A stretch of DNA of 64,000 nt from UBA937 sp031549725 (GTDB taxonomy: Bacteria; Spirochaetota; Spirochaetia; Treponematales; Breznakiellaceae), in assembly GCA_031549725.1 (NCBI GenBank), contig JAVBPH010000003.1, forward strand, positions 35,860 to 99,859. Direction: 5' to 3'. The position numbers were made by a program, and so were the translations under genes. How positions within the stretch are numbered: position 1 is the stretch's first letter; every line of letters starts with the position of its first letter. This document shows, in pieces, positions 52,912-61,900 of the stretch. A model generated the notes under the pieces. It did not search any database, was not told where the DNA came from, and worked only from the letters and a program-made list of their open reading frames with translations.

Positions 52912-54646
52912 AGTTGCCTTTGAAAATATTATTCCCAGGACTTCCTATTCCCTCTTTATTGTGGATATTCCCCGTTTGACCGGAAAAGAGCTCCGGAGTG
53001 CTATCCGGCATTATCTAACCGGGATATATCCCGGTGATCTGGACCAGAGTGTTATTGATATTATAAAAAACGGCAGCAAAAAGTATTCTTATCTGGTGTT
53101 TGTCCTGGATAAAAGTTTTGAGGGCAAACCCTTGCCGGTATCAACCCTGTATACCCGGCGGTATTTTGGAAGGGGCAGCGGGCGGTCTTTGTATCTTGGG
53201 GACCGGTGGGCGGAGTACGTTATAGTTGAACAGGGGGTATTGGTCAAATCCGTGGTGAAGCCCAGGGACAAACGCTGGCGGCCCGGACAACTTTCCTCTG
53301 TTTTTGGTCCCGGGGATGAACCGGTGGTTATCTTTTGCCGGGAGACAGACCGCAGCCTTTTTGATGATCCTGCTATGTCCGGTATATACAAGCTCCGCAT
53401 CCTTGATAAAGACCTGAAAAGAACCGTTACGGCCAGGATTTCCCTGTTCAGTAATCTAAGCCCTGAACGGAAACGTCTATGGATATTGCTGACCATATTG
53501 GGAATCAGTATAGCTATTGGCGGAGGATCCCTGCTGTACGCTTATAAGTCATCCCTGGAAGAAAGGCTGCAGCGGAGTCTCCGGGAACAGGAGCTTCAGG
53601 ATAAATTAAAAGATGAAGAACGGAGGGACCGGCTGCGGCTCGAAGAACTGCAGCGTGCCTATGCTGAATTAGCGGAAAGTAAAGTTGTCGGCCCCTATGA
53701 AATAGCAGAACTTATTGCGGCTAATCTCAACAGCAGAACCCAGATTATATCAGCAACAATTAAAGAAGGATTTTTTCAGATTGAAGCCTACGCTCCGGAT
53801 TCTTTGGCGGTTTTGGAAGCGTTTGAAAAGAACCGGAGGATAAAAACCCCCAGACTCCAGCAAATCCGGCCTATGGGCAACCGGGAACGGTTTACCCTCA
53901 GTGCTACGGTGCTGCCGGAAGTCAAGGAAATTGATCCCGATATATCTGTCAAAGAACAGATAACCCACTTGGAGACCCTGGTAGAGAATCTGAGGAATCC
54001 CTTCGGCGGGCGGACGGCAATCAGTCCGTCCCTGTTCGGTGTAAGCATCCGTTCGTTGCTGACAAAATGGGGATGTCAGGTTAATACCTACCAGTATCTG
54101 CTTACGGATAACGGCAGGGAACTGGAATTTTCCATTCGCTCCCCCAGCAGCCGGTTTTTTAATTTTCTGCAGGATGTATCTTTACATGGGGCCAATTGGG
54201 AGGTTACCCTGGTTCAGATACGGAATCTGTTTCCCCAGAATCTTCTGGACGTGGTTCTCCGGGTGAGATCCCGGAACATTATTGAGGACCGTCTGAATGA
54301 TGCCTATGTATTGGAACTGGAGGAAGCCAGCGGACCTCTTCCTGTGGGAAATATAAGCCGCCATTATTTTAATGTTCCTCTTCCTGCACCGGCAGCTACT
54401 CCTCCGGCACCTGTGTTACCTCCTCCGTTACCGGCAAGAATTGAACAAGTTTCCTGGCTTGAATATATGGGGGAAGTAGGGGACGGTGACGGCGGTCAAT
54501 TTTTATATATAAAAAACACCCGGACGGGAAACATGATGAAGCTTATATTAAACGGCCAGGGAGATATGTCCTGCAGATTCATGGAATCAGGTAATATTGA
54601 AGCCCGTATAGGGGGCTCTATGTATGAAATACGGAGGAGAAAATGA
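52901..54646 (+). CDS. Fused GspL/GspM/GspC-like inner-membrane assembly protein
   Basis: A 581-residue protein from GTG 52901 (GGAGG at 52888-52892). Residues 1-190 form a cytoplasmic GspL/PilM-like part. Residues about 192-215 form one transmembrane helix (RLWILLTILGISIAIGGGSL). Residues about 216-262 are coiled coil (LEERLQRSLREQELQDKLKD). Then come two ferredoxin-like modules (about 263-345 and 360-470), as in the periplasmic parts of GspL/PilN and GspM/PilO. A Pro-rich linker (about 493-513) leads to a C-terminal beta domain (LEYMGEVGDGDGGQFLYIKN ... Y-E-I-R-R-R) that resembles the GspC/PilP HR domain. If right, one chain replaces GspC, GspL and GspM, none of which is otherwise present. 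The domain reading is inference. Confidence 0.62.
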   Translation: MGHKVAFENIIPRTSYSLFIVDIPRLTGKELRSAIRHYLTGIYPGDLDQSVIDIIKNGSKKYSYLVFVLDKSFEGKPLPVSTLYTRRYFGRGSGRSLYLGDRWAEYVIVEQGVLVKSVVKPRDKRWRPGQLSSVFGPGDEPVVIFCRETDRSLFDDPAMSGIYKLRILDKDLKRTVTARISLFSNLSPERKRLWILLTILGISIAIGGGSLLYAYKSSLEERLQRSLREQELQDKLKDEERRDRLRLEELQRAYAELAESKVVGPYEIAELIAANLNSRTQIISATIKEGFFQIEAYAPDSLAVLEAFEKNRRIKTPRLQQIRPMGNRERFTLSATVLPEVKEIDPDISVKEQITHLETLVENLRNPFGGRTAISPSLFGVSIRSLLTKWGCQVNTYQYLLTDNGRELEFSIRSPSSRFFNFLQDVSLHGANWEVTLVQIRNLFPQNLLDVVLRVRSRNIIEDRLNDAYVLELEEASGPLPVGNISRHYFNVPLPAPAATPPAPVLPPPLPARIEQVSWLEYMGEVGDGDGGQFLYIKNTRTGNMMKLILNGQGDMSCRFMESGNIEARIGGSMYEIRRRK

Positions 54647-55212
54647 CAAGCCGGATATATGCTGGTATATGGATTTTTTTAATGGCGGGTCTTTTTGTTT
54701 CCTGTAATACAAATAAGAGTCCCCGGGCATATAATGATTCGGGAATGATGTATGCCATGATCTACGATTATGATAATCTTCCGGTTACCGGAGTAAACGT
54801 ATTGATTAACGGGAAAAAGACCGTCGATTCAGATATACAGGGACGGTTTATACTGGATATAGCCAAACCCGGTGAATACACAATTACCCTTACAAAAAAC
54901 GGCTACGAACCGATAGAAGAGGATTTCATCTACGACCCTATGAATGTATTGTACTTTAAGATGATAAATGCCTCCCAGCTCCTGGTATTTGCCGAGGATG
55001 CGATTGATCAGCATGCCTATGAATCAGCGGAATCTTATCTTAACCGGGCGGTCCTCCTGGAACCCTACCGTTCGGATGTGCTGTACCTGAAAAGTATTCT
55101 TTATTATGTACAGAACCGTTATCCTGAAGCGAAGGAACAGCTGGATTATATGATAAGCCTTGGTATAAGGGATGAATATGTAAAAAAGCTGCTGGACCGG
55201 GTCAGCAGGTAA
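54643..55212 (+). CDS. Lipoprotein with carboxypeptidase-regulatory-like and TPR parts
   Basis: A 189-residue lipoprotein (FLMAGLFVSC, lipid Cys about residue 21). The middle is a carboxypeptidase regulatory-like beta sandwich (NLPVTGVNVLINGKKTVDSD, then GRFILDIAKPGEYTITLTKN). The C-terminus has a TPR-like pair (YESAESYLNRAVLLEPYRSD, then YPEAKEQLDYMISLG). Its start overlaps the previous stop (ATGA), so it is part of the secretion operon and may act as the secretin pilotin or a periplasmic adaptor. Confidence 0.68.
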   Translation: MTSRIYAGIWIFLMAGLFVSCNTNKSPRAYNDSGMMYAMIYDYDNLPVTGVNVLINGKKTVDSDIQGRFILDIAKPGEYTITLTKNGYEPIEEDFIYDPMNVLYFKMINASQLLVFAEDAIDQHAYESAESYLNRAVLLEPYRSDVLYLKSILYYVQNRYPEAKEQLDYMISLGIRDEYVKKLLDRVSR

Positions 55213-55381
55213 AATGGATGCTTTTTTTAATTAAGATATTGTAGCATTGGACATTGAATGCTATATTTCTATGAAATTCCTGTCTTTAAAAATATAAAAG
55301 TAAAAATATCGTTTTTTTAAAAATATGCACTAGATTGTTCATTGTCGCATCAATGAAGAAATAATTCACCGGGAGCTGACT

Positions 55382-56146
55382 ATGGAGCAGGATACAGTTG
55401 TCAATCCGAAAGTAGTTAATAAGCGGGACAACAAAAAAGTAATAGTATTGTATATTGCAGTTTCTGTAGTAATGATTGGTATCCTGTCATGGCTGGTATT
55501 TTTTACATATCGGGCATCTTTACAGGCGGACAAACGGCTGGATGAACTGGAGCAATCAATACAGGGATTGGAACAATCAATACTTATAGCAATAGATGAT
55601 CAAACAGGGGTATTGACCAAAACTGTCCGGGAATCAAGTGATGAAATAATAAGCGCTATTGAATTGATGGCGAGTGACAGTACGGCCCTCACCGGAAGGC
55701 GGATATCCGATACAAATTCGAGAATCCAGCGGCTTGAACGGATATATACGGAAGTCCTGGAAGAACAGCGGGATATTCAGCGGAAATATGCTGATCTATT
55801 AGCGGAACAGAAAAAGAAAACCCTGGAAAGCTTATATTCGGATGTACAGATAACTGACCGGATGACCCAGGGCCTGGAACTGATAAAACAGGAAAAATAT
55901 CATCAAGCCAGCGAACTGTTTTCAATTGTATCAACAGAGCAGCCATGGAACAATGAAGCCCGGTTTTATGAATTATATTCCCTTTTCCTCAGTAACAAGT
56001 ATGACCGGTCACAGTACCGGAAAATAAAGGAAGGGTTTGCGCTCTTGAACCGTAATGGATATAACCGTTCGGAAATGACGGAGGTCCTCGAAATTATAAA
56101 TACTGAAGAAAAAGGAATTGTACCAATGGAGGTTAATCGGCCATGA
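55382..56146 (+). CDS. Membrane-anchored coiled-coil protein
   Basis: A 254-residue protein with one transmembrane helix (VIVLYIAVSVVMIGILSWLV) near the N-terminus, followed by a long coiled coil (LDELEQSIQGLEQSILIAID, later LERIYTEVLEEQRDIQRKY) and a short helical repeat region (ASELFSIVSTEQPWNNEAR). It could bridge inner membrane and periplasm. No family recognised. It overlaps the next gene by 4 bases. Confidence 0.6.
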   Translation: MEQDTVVNPKVVNKRDNKKVIVLYIAVSVVMIGILSWLVFFTYRASLQADKRLDELEQSIQGLEQSILIAIDDQTGVLTKTVRESSDEIISAIELMASDSTALTGRRISDTNSRIQRLERIYTEVLEEQRDIQRKYADLLAEQKKKTLESLYSDVQITDRMTQGLELIKQEKYHQASELFSIVSTEQPWNNEARFYELYSLFLSNKYDRSQYRKIKEGFALLNRNGYNRSEMTEVLEIINTEEKGIVPMEVNRP

Positions 56147-57168
56147 GCAAGCGGGCAGGCAGTTTTATTTTGCTTTTTTTCATTTGTACTATTTGGGCAT
56201 ATAGTGTGAATGTTCACATTGCTCCGATTTTGTATATTGATGAAACGAAGGACATGGCAAAGGATTACAGTACGGTACATTACCAATTAATACGGGATTT
56301 GCAGTCTGTGGAAAGCGGAATAGGGTTAAATTTCAGGATAGTAAGCGACGAATCCATAAATCCGCCCCAGTCACTTTCGGATGCCATAGCCGTATGCAGG
56401 CTGGACCGGGCAGAATACCTGCTTTATGGTTTTGTGGTAAAGCGGGAACATACCATCCAGGCGGAAATCCGCCTTTTTGATTATGAGAACAGGATGGTAA
56501 TCCAGATATTTTACGGGATAGACGACTACGAACATTATGACCGGATGATTGCGGATCTTTCCCATAAAATCCTCGAATACCTGGGTGATGCATTTAATCT
56601 GAGAATATTTGAGGACCGACCAGCATATACCATGATATCAATTCCTGTGGACCTCGGTTATTGGACACCCCTGGGGTCTGACTGGGTGAATGTACTGCTT
56701 GGTACCGGGATCATCAATACAGGTGTAACCTTTATACCAACGGATAATCTTTTTACCCTATGGGGAAAACGGTTTTATCTTTCCACGGGGCTCAATATAG
56801 CTTACCGCTTGGGCGTTGGTAACCCCAGGGCATACAGCGCTTATTACAACAATATTATGGTGATGGTTCCCGCGAGATTGCATATGGAATTGACCGACCG
56901 GCACCGTATATTTTTAGGGGCGGGTTTCCTGTATTTTGTGGACATCCTCTCGGTAGAACAGAAATATGCGGACCCGGAAACCCAGGTTTATTCGAACCTG
57001 GGGCTCGAATTAATGCTGGGGTATTCCTTTAAACTTACCGAAAAGATATCCCTGTATTTCAATAATACGTTTGATTTTGAATTTTCAGATACCCAGATGG
57101 TTTCCTATTCGCCAAGAGTAGGAGTAGATATTTTGCTCTATAAAAAGGAGTTTAATAAAAAATGGTGA
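56143..57168 (+). CDS. Outer-membrane barrel-like protein
   Basis: A 341-residue protein with a signal peptide (ILLFFICTIWAYS). The N-terminal 130 residues (VHIAPILYIDETKDMAKDYS, then LDRAEYLLYGFVVKREHTI) form a TolB-N-like domain. The rest is alternating-strand sequence with aromatic ends (TGLNIAYRLGVG, FLGAGFLYFVDILS, GLELMLGYSFKLTEKISLYF) ending near a terminal aromatic, typical of a beta barrel. It sits in the secretion operon and overlaps its neighbours, so it may be an accessory outer-membrane component. Confidence 0.6.
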   Translation: MSKRAGSFILLFFICTIWAYSVNVHIAPILYIDETKDMAKDYSTVHYQLIRDLQSVESGIGLNFRIVSDESINPPQSLSDAIAVCRLDRAEYLLYGFVVKREHTIQAEIRLFDYENRMVIQIFYGIDDYEHYDRMIADLSHKILEYLGDAFNLRIFEDRPAYTMISIPVDLGYWTPLGSDWVNVLLGTGIINTGVTFIPTDNLFTLWGKRFYLSTGLNIAYRLGVGNPRAYSAYYNNIMVMVPARLHMELTDRHRIFLGAGFLYFVDILSVEQKYADPETQVYSNLGLELMLGYSFKLTEKISLYFNNTFDFEFSDTQMVSYSPRVGVDILLYKKEFNKKW

Positions 57169-57947
57169 AAAAGGTATTAATAACGATTTTTTCAGTTCTT
57201 TTGTGTATTTCCTGTAATGATGGTATGTATGATACCCTAAGCCGGAATACGGATGATCCCTTTACAGAAAAGCCAAAAGCTGTATCCTTTGTCACAACGA
57301 ACGCGGTGTATCTTTCCTGGAGCAGTGATGATTGTGCGGACGAATATATCCTGGAACGGGCGGAGAATTTGCAGAGTCTGGTTTATAAAGAAATATACCG
57401 GGGGACCCGGACCTCCTATGACGATTTTGGATTATCCAACGACATCATGTATCTGTATCGATTGAGCAAACGCCGGGGAAATAAAACCTTCGGTCCCAGC
57501 GATCCGGTCCTTGGGGTGAGTTCCACAGTAGCAAGGGATATATATGAGCCGAATGATACAATAGAAAATGCAACGCTGCTGACCAGCCGGGCGCCCTATA
57601 TAGCCAATATGTATTACTACCAATCATATAACGGGATATCTATTGGTGATGAGGACTGGTATTGTGTTGATGTTCCTCCCCTCTTGTGTGCAGATATACT
57701 TGTGAATGATTCCCAAACAGAGAACAATAAAGATCCGTCACATTTTATGGTATCTTACCCAAACCGGAGTTCTGAGCAGGTAGACCACTTGGTCAGCTTT
57801 AAAGTAGAGAATACCGAATCTGAAACAGCCCGGCTTTATTTTAAGCTTTACCCTAACAATAGCAAATTTATTTCCCAGTTACCCGGCAGTTCCGGCGGGA
57901 AGGTTGTGAAATATACTATCTCTGTAACAGGTATGCAAGCTTTCTAA
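57162..57947 (+). CDS. Lipoprotein with fibronectin-III-like domain
   Basis: A 261-residue lipoprotein (TIFSVLLCISC, lipid Cys about residue 19). Residues about 35-110 form a FnIII-like domain (AVYLSWSSDDCADEYILERA, then Y-L-Y-R-L-S-K-R-R-G-N-K). A PPC-type region follows, beginning with the motif YEPNDTIENAT and W-Y-C-V-D-V. Such domains bind substrates or partner proteins at the cell surface. It is coupled to the previous gene by a 7-base overlap. Confidence 0.65.
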   Translation: MVKKVLITIFSVLLCISCNDGMYDTLSRNTDDPFTEKPKAVSFVTTNAVYLSWSSDDCADEYILERAENLQSLVYKEIYRGTRTSYDDFGLSNDIMYLYRLSKRRGNKTFGPSDPVLGVSSTVARDIYEPNDTIENATLLTSRAPYIANMYYYQSYNGISIGDEDWYCVDVPPLLCADILVNDSQTENNKDPSHFMVSYPNRSSEQVDHLVSFKVENTESETARLYFKLYPNNSKFISQLPGSSGGKVVKYTISVTGMQAF

Positions 57948-57959
57948 GGGGGGTGTAAC

Positions 57960-58649
57960 ATGAAAAATGTTGTTAATAGGTCCCTGGTTGTATTATTTTT
58001 TGTCTGTATATGCGCCTGGGTAGTTGGCTGTTCATTGCCCAGCAATAGTGATGTGGAGAATCCCGATAACAGTAATGGGTTCACATTAGTGGAGGAGCTT
58101 TTTGTTGAAGAAGCTGATGGGGATTATACCGTTACCCGGGTACATACCAATGAACCGAAATATTGGGGATATGACGGATATACCCTGTGGACGAAGTGGC
58201 CTGGAGGTGAATCTCAAACATTTCAGGAACGGACTGTCTTTTTAAGTAAATCCGCAGGAGTTAGTTACGCCGGATATGGATTAATCATATGTGAGGGAGA
58301 ACGGGAAGTAGATGGTGTGATGGAAAATACCATGTTGACCGTAATGATAAATAATGAAGGTCAGTATTCCTTTGGGAAGGTGATCGGCGGCCGGTATACA
58401 AACTTACAATGGTGGGATAACACACCGTACCTTGAAATAGGACCCGGCCAGCCAAACAAAATAACGGTAACCTATGATGAGGGGACCAATACATTTTCAT
58501 TGATAATAAACGATCGTGGCTCAATACAATTCCAGGATCAGCATGCCCCGGTTCATACAACAGGAAGGAATGGTTATATAGTGGTAATATCACCAAACGA
58601 CCGGTTTCCTAATACGGATGTGGATGTTTATTTCAGGGAAAAGAAGTGA
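57960..58649 (+). CDS. Lipoprotein, last gene of the secretion operon
   Basis: A 229-residue lipoprotein (FVCICAWVVGC, lipid Cys near residue 24) with a beta-rich mature domain (LFVEEADGDYTVTRV, NNEGQYSFGKVIGGRYTNL, then FSLIINDRGSIQFQDQ). The pattern resembles a concanavalin-like or DUF-type sugar-binding sandwich but is not diagnostic. GGGGGTG precedes the ATG. Confidence 0.58.
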   Translation: MKNVVNRSLVVLFFVCICAWVVGCSLPSNSDVENPDNSNGFTLVEELFVEEADGDYTVTRVHTNEPKYWGYDGYTLWTKWPGGESQTFQERTVFLSKSAGVSYAGYGLIICEGEREVDGVMENTMLTVMINNEGQYSFGKVIGGRYTNLQWWDNTPYLEIGPGQPNKITVTYDEGTNTFSLIINDRGSIQFQDQHAPVHTTGRNGYIVVISPNDRFPNTDVDVYFREKK

Positions 58650-58909
58650 AACCCATAACTGATATTTGAAGAATTTTCACGGAATAACCCGATGATAAAG
58701 GGGTACCAGGGAATGGAGTGAACCAGAGGAAAGAATCATCTCTGGAATAAGACAGCAGACATTTTTTTGGATTTATGTGAATAATTTATGAAAAAGAGCA
58801 GAAAAGAGAAAAAAGCATGATATAGTAGGAGTAGTGAACGACTTGAGTCGATAATGACCTCCGAGATAATGATAAGATTGTGTTAAGAGAAAAGAAGACA
58901 GGAAAGGAG

Positions 58910-58958
58910 AAGGTACCAGAGATAGGGTGAGGAACCCATCCGCAGAGGGTACCTTTTT
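58910..58958 (+). terminator. Leader terminator or attenuator before the SpvB-like gene
   Basis: AAGGTACC (58910-58917) pairs with GGTACCTT (58948-58955), and a second stem GGGT/ACCC (58925-58928 and 58934-58937) lies inside the loop. A five-T run starts at 58954, only 12 bases before the Shine-Dalgarno of the giant gene. It is either an end-of-operon terminator or a regulated leader. CCAGAG/CTCTGG (about 58723-58747) is another hairpin in the same 330-base gap. Confidence 0.55.
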
Positions 58959-58982
58959 GTGTGTATAGGTAAGGAGAGAAGC

Positions 58983-61900
58983 ATGAAAGGGAAGCGCATA
59001 ATTGCCGGGCTGTTAGTGATGATCTACCTGGGGATGATGCATCCGATGATAGCCTACGGGGATACTGATGGCGGAGGAGTGCCCGCTATAGGTCTGCCTG
59101 GGGTAAGCGGTTATGTGCGGGAAGAGACGAGTCTGCTGGTGAGCGCCCAGGAAGGCGGCGTGCTTCGGCTGGGGAGTGTGGAACTGGAAATACCCGGAGG
59201 GGCGCTTAGGGAGGACACGGATATCCGGATCAGCCGGTTGGTGGTGACCGAGGATACGGGGGAAACGCTGTCGAATGTGACGGAAGGCGGCGGGGGATAC
59301 CGGTTTGAGCCGGCGGGAACGCAGTTTCAGAAAGAAGTGACGGTAAGGATGGGGTATGACCAGCGGCTGACCGGGAATGCGGGAGCGCTGGAGAACTTAT
59401 ATACGTATTACTATGATACGAAGCGGAGTGAATGGGAACGGCTGGAACGGGTGAAGGTAGATGAAGAAGGGTGTGTGATAGAGAGTGTGACGACACACTT
59501 TACGGACATGATCAATGGGACGCTGACGTTACCCGAGGGTCCAAGTCCGCTGAATTTTAACCTGAACTCGATCAAGAGTCTTGAGGCAGCGAATCCCGGG
59601 AGCGGGGTGCTTGGGCTGAAGGGGCTGGAAGGGAATGGGATGGGGAGTGCCGGGTTCCGGTTTGACCTGGCGGTTCCAGGAGGCCGGAACGGGATGGCGG
59701 GCCGGGTGAGTGTGGTGTATTCGAGTGAAAGCCGGAGCGGGGTGATGGGCCGTGGATTTGATGTGGAATACGGGAGCCGGATCAGCATAGACACGCGGTG
59801 GGGATTACCGAAGTATGACGGGAAAGACACGTACTTGTTGGACGGGGTGATCCTGAAGCCTGACGGGAGAGAAGAAGGGGGAGAGCGATATACGCCGCTG
59901 CGGGAAGGTGGTTATGAGAGGATCATCCGGAAAGCGCGGGTGGGCGGCGGGTATTACTGGGAAGTGACGAACCGGCTGGGGATGACGAAGACGTATGGGA
60001 AGGATACGGAAAGCTGGAAGGGTCCCGGGAATGTGAAGCAGTATGAATGGTATGTGGAGCAGGAAGAGGATGTATACGGGAATTATGTGAGTTACGGGTA
60101 TGAGAAGGAAGGTGGAGAGATCTATATAAAGGAGATCCGGTGGACAGGGAATGAGCGGTTAGGAGATGAGGGCCGGTACTGGGTACGGTTTGGATATGAT
60201 GAAGATGGCCGGGATGACATCCGGGTGGACGGGCGCGGGAAGTTTGTGTCGGAGATGCGGAAGCTGCTGATGGACATTACGGTGGGGTACCAGGGTGATA
60301 CGATCCGGCGGTATCTGATGCGGTATGGGGAAGATTATGCGGGTATGACGCAGCTGGAGACGTTTGGGGAAGAGGATCCAAAGGTACCGGGAGAATACTG
60401 GTGGAGTTACGGGTTTAAGTATGTGGAACCTGAGAAGGATGGGAATGGGAATTACATATTTTTTGAAGATAAGAAAGCCTGGACTCTGGATCATGGTCTG
60501 TCAACGCAGCAGGGACTGAGCGGCGGAGCCGAAGGGTCAGTGAGCGGTGGACTTGGCGTAGGATTAATGTTTGCGGATGTGCGGATGACCGGCGGCGGGC
60601 GGTTTAGTTCGAGCAGTGGGGAGAGCAAGAGTGAAGTGACGCTGGTGGACATGAATGGGGATGGACGTCCTGACAGTGTGTGGGTAGAAGGCAATGTGCT
60701 GATGGTAGGGATAAATAACGGGAACGGGTTTGACAGTGGAGAAGCCTGGCTTGTTAATGAGGGAAGTATACCGACGCTGGAAAAGGAAGAGAACAGCAAT
60801 TTTAGTGCTGGCGGGCAGGTATATGGGGGCGCTGGTGTGCTCAGTGGGCTATATGGATTTGGGGCAAACTATGGTAAGACATGGCAGGATGGATCGAGCA
60901 GTGCGGAGAGCGGGTTTGTGGATGTGGATGGGGATGGGCTTGTAGACTTTGTGGAAGCTGGGGCGACCTCATATTTGAGAAATACCGGGAGTAGTTTTGA
61001 CCGGGTGTGGTATTTAAGTGATGGGGGGACGCCTGCAGAGCAGGAAGAAGTGATCGAAGATCCGGATCGGGTGAAGGAATATGAGGACCGGTATTACCAG
61101 CAGGCACCGATCCGGGCATGGCGTGCACCCTTGAGTGGAATAGTGAAGGTAAAACAGAAGATTAGAGCCGTAAGTGATGAAGTGAGCAGTGATGGGGTGG
61201 AAGCGAAGCTGTATGAGGGAGCGAAAACGGAACCATCCGAAAGGTATGAGCTGACGGAAGGGAACCACCGGGTGGACAGCGGCTGGAAAGAGTACGAGAT
61301 GGCCCGGAGTGGAGCATTATATTTTGTGATGGACCCAAAGGCGGATACCCGGGGAGATGACGTAGAGTGGAACATAGTGATTGACTATGAAAGGGTGAAA
61401 TATTTTGAGGGCTTGGACCGGGAAGTGAAGTACTGGTGGTGGGCAGAAACACTGTCAGCGGATGCTTTTAGAGGATCCCTGGATGGGCGGGGTACATTAC
61501 GGCCATTGTATGATCCAGTACATGGATATGATGCCCAAGACCAGTGGGTGCTGATTGGATACAAGAGAGCGTCAGGGAACTGGGAAAGTCTGGTACGCAG
61601 ATATTATTGGACAAATATAGAAGAGGAAGTAGGTGTAGTATGGGATTTGCTTGTTAAGGGAGGGTACTTTATCCCTGGTCGTGTAAGTGTGGAAGGGTTC
61701 TCCTGGTTAATGGGAAAAGCGGGGAGTGAAGAATCCAAGAAGGCGCTGAGTACGTATTATGCCTATGATGCGGCGACACAGGAATATGTGATAAATGAGA
61801 CAAATAAAGGAAAGATGAGTCAGGAATACTGGGAAGAGCTGGAGGAAGAGGTCCAGAGGGTGGTATCAAAGTGTCCGACTGATCAAAAAGAAGTTCTGGC

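Noticed and set aside
58910..58958. A known riboswitch in the leader of the giant gene
   Set aside because: No conserved core of any riboswitch class I know was found; only terminator-like stems are visible.
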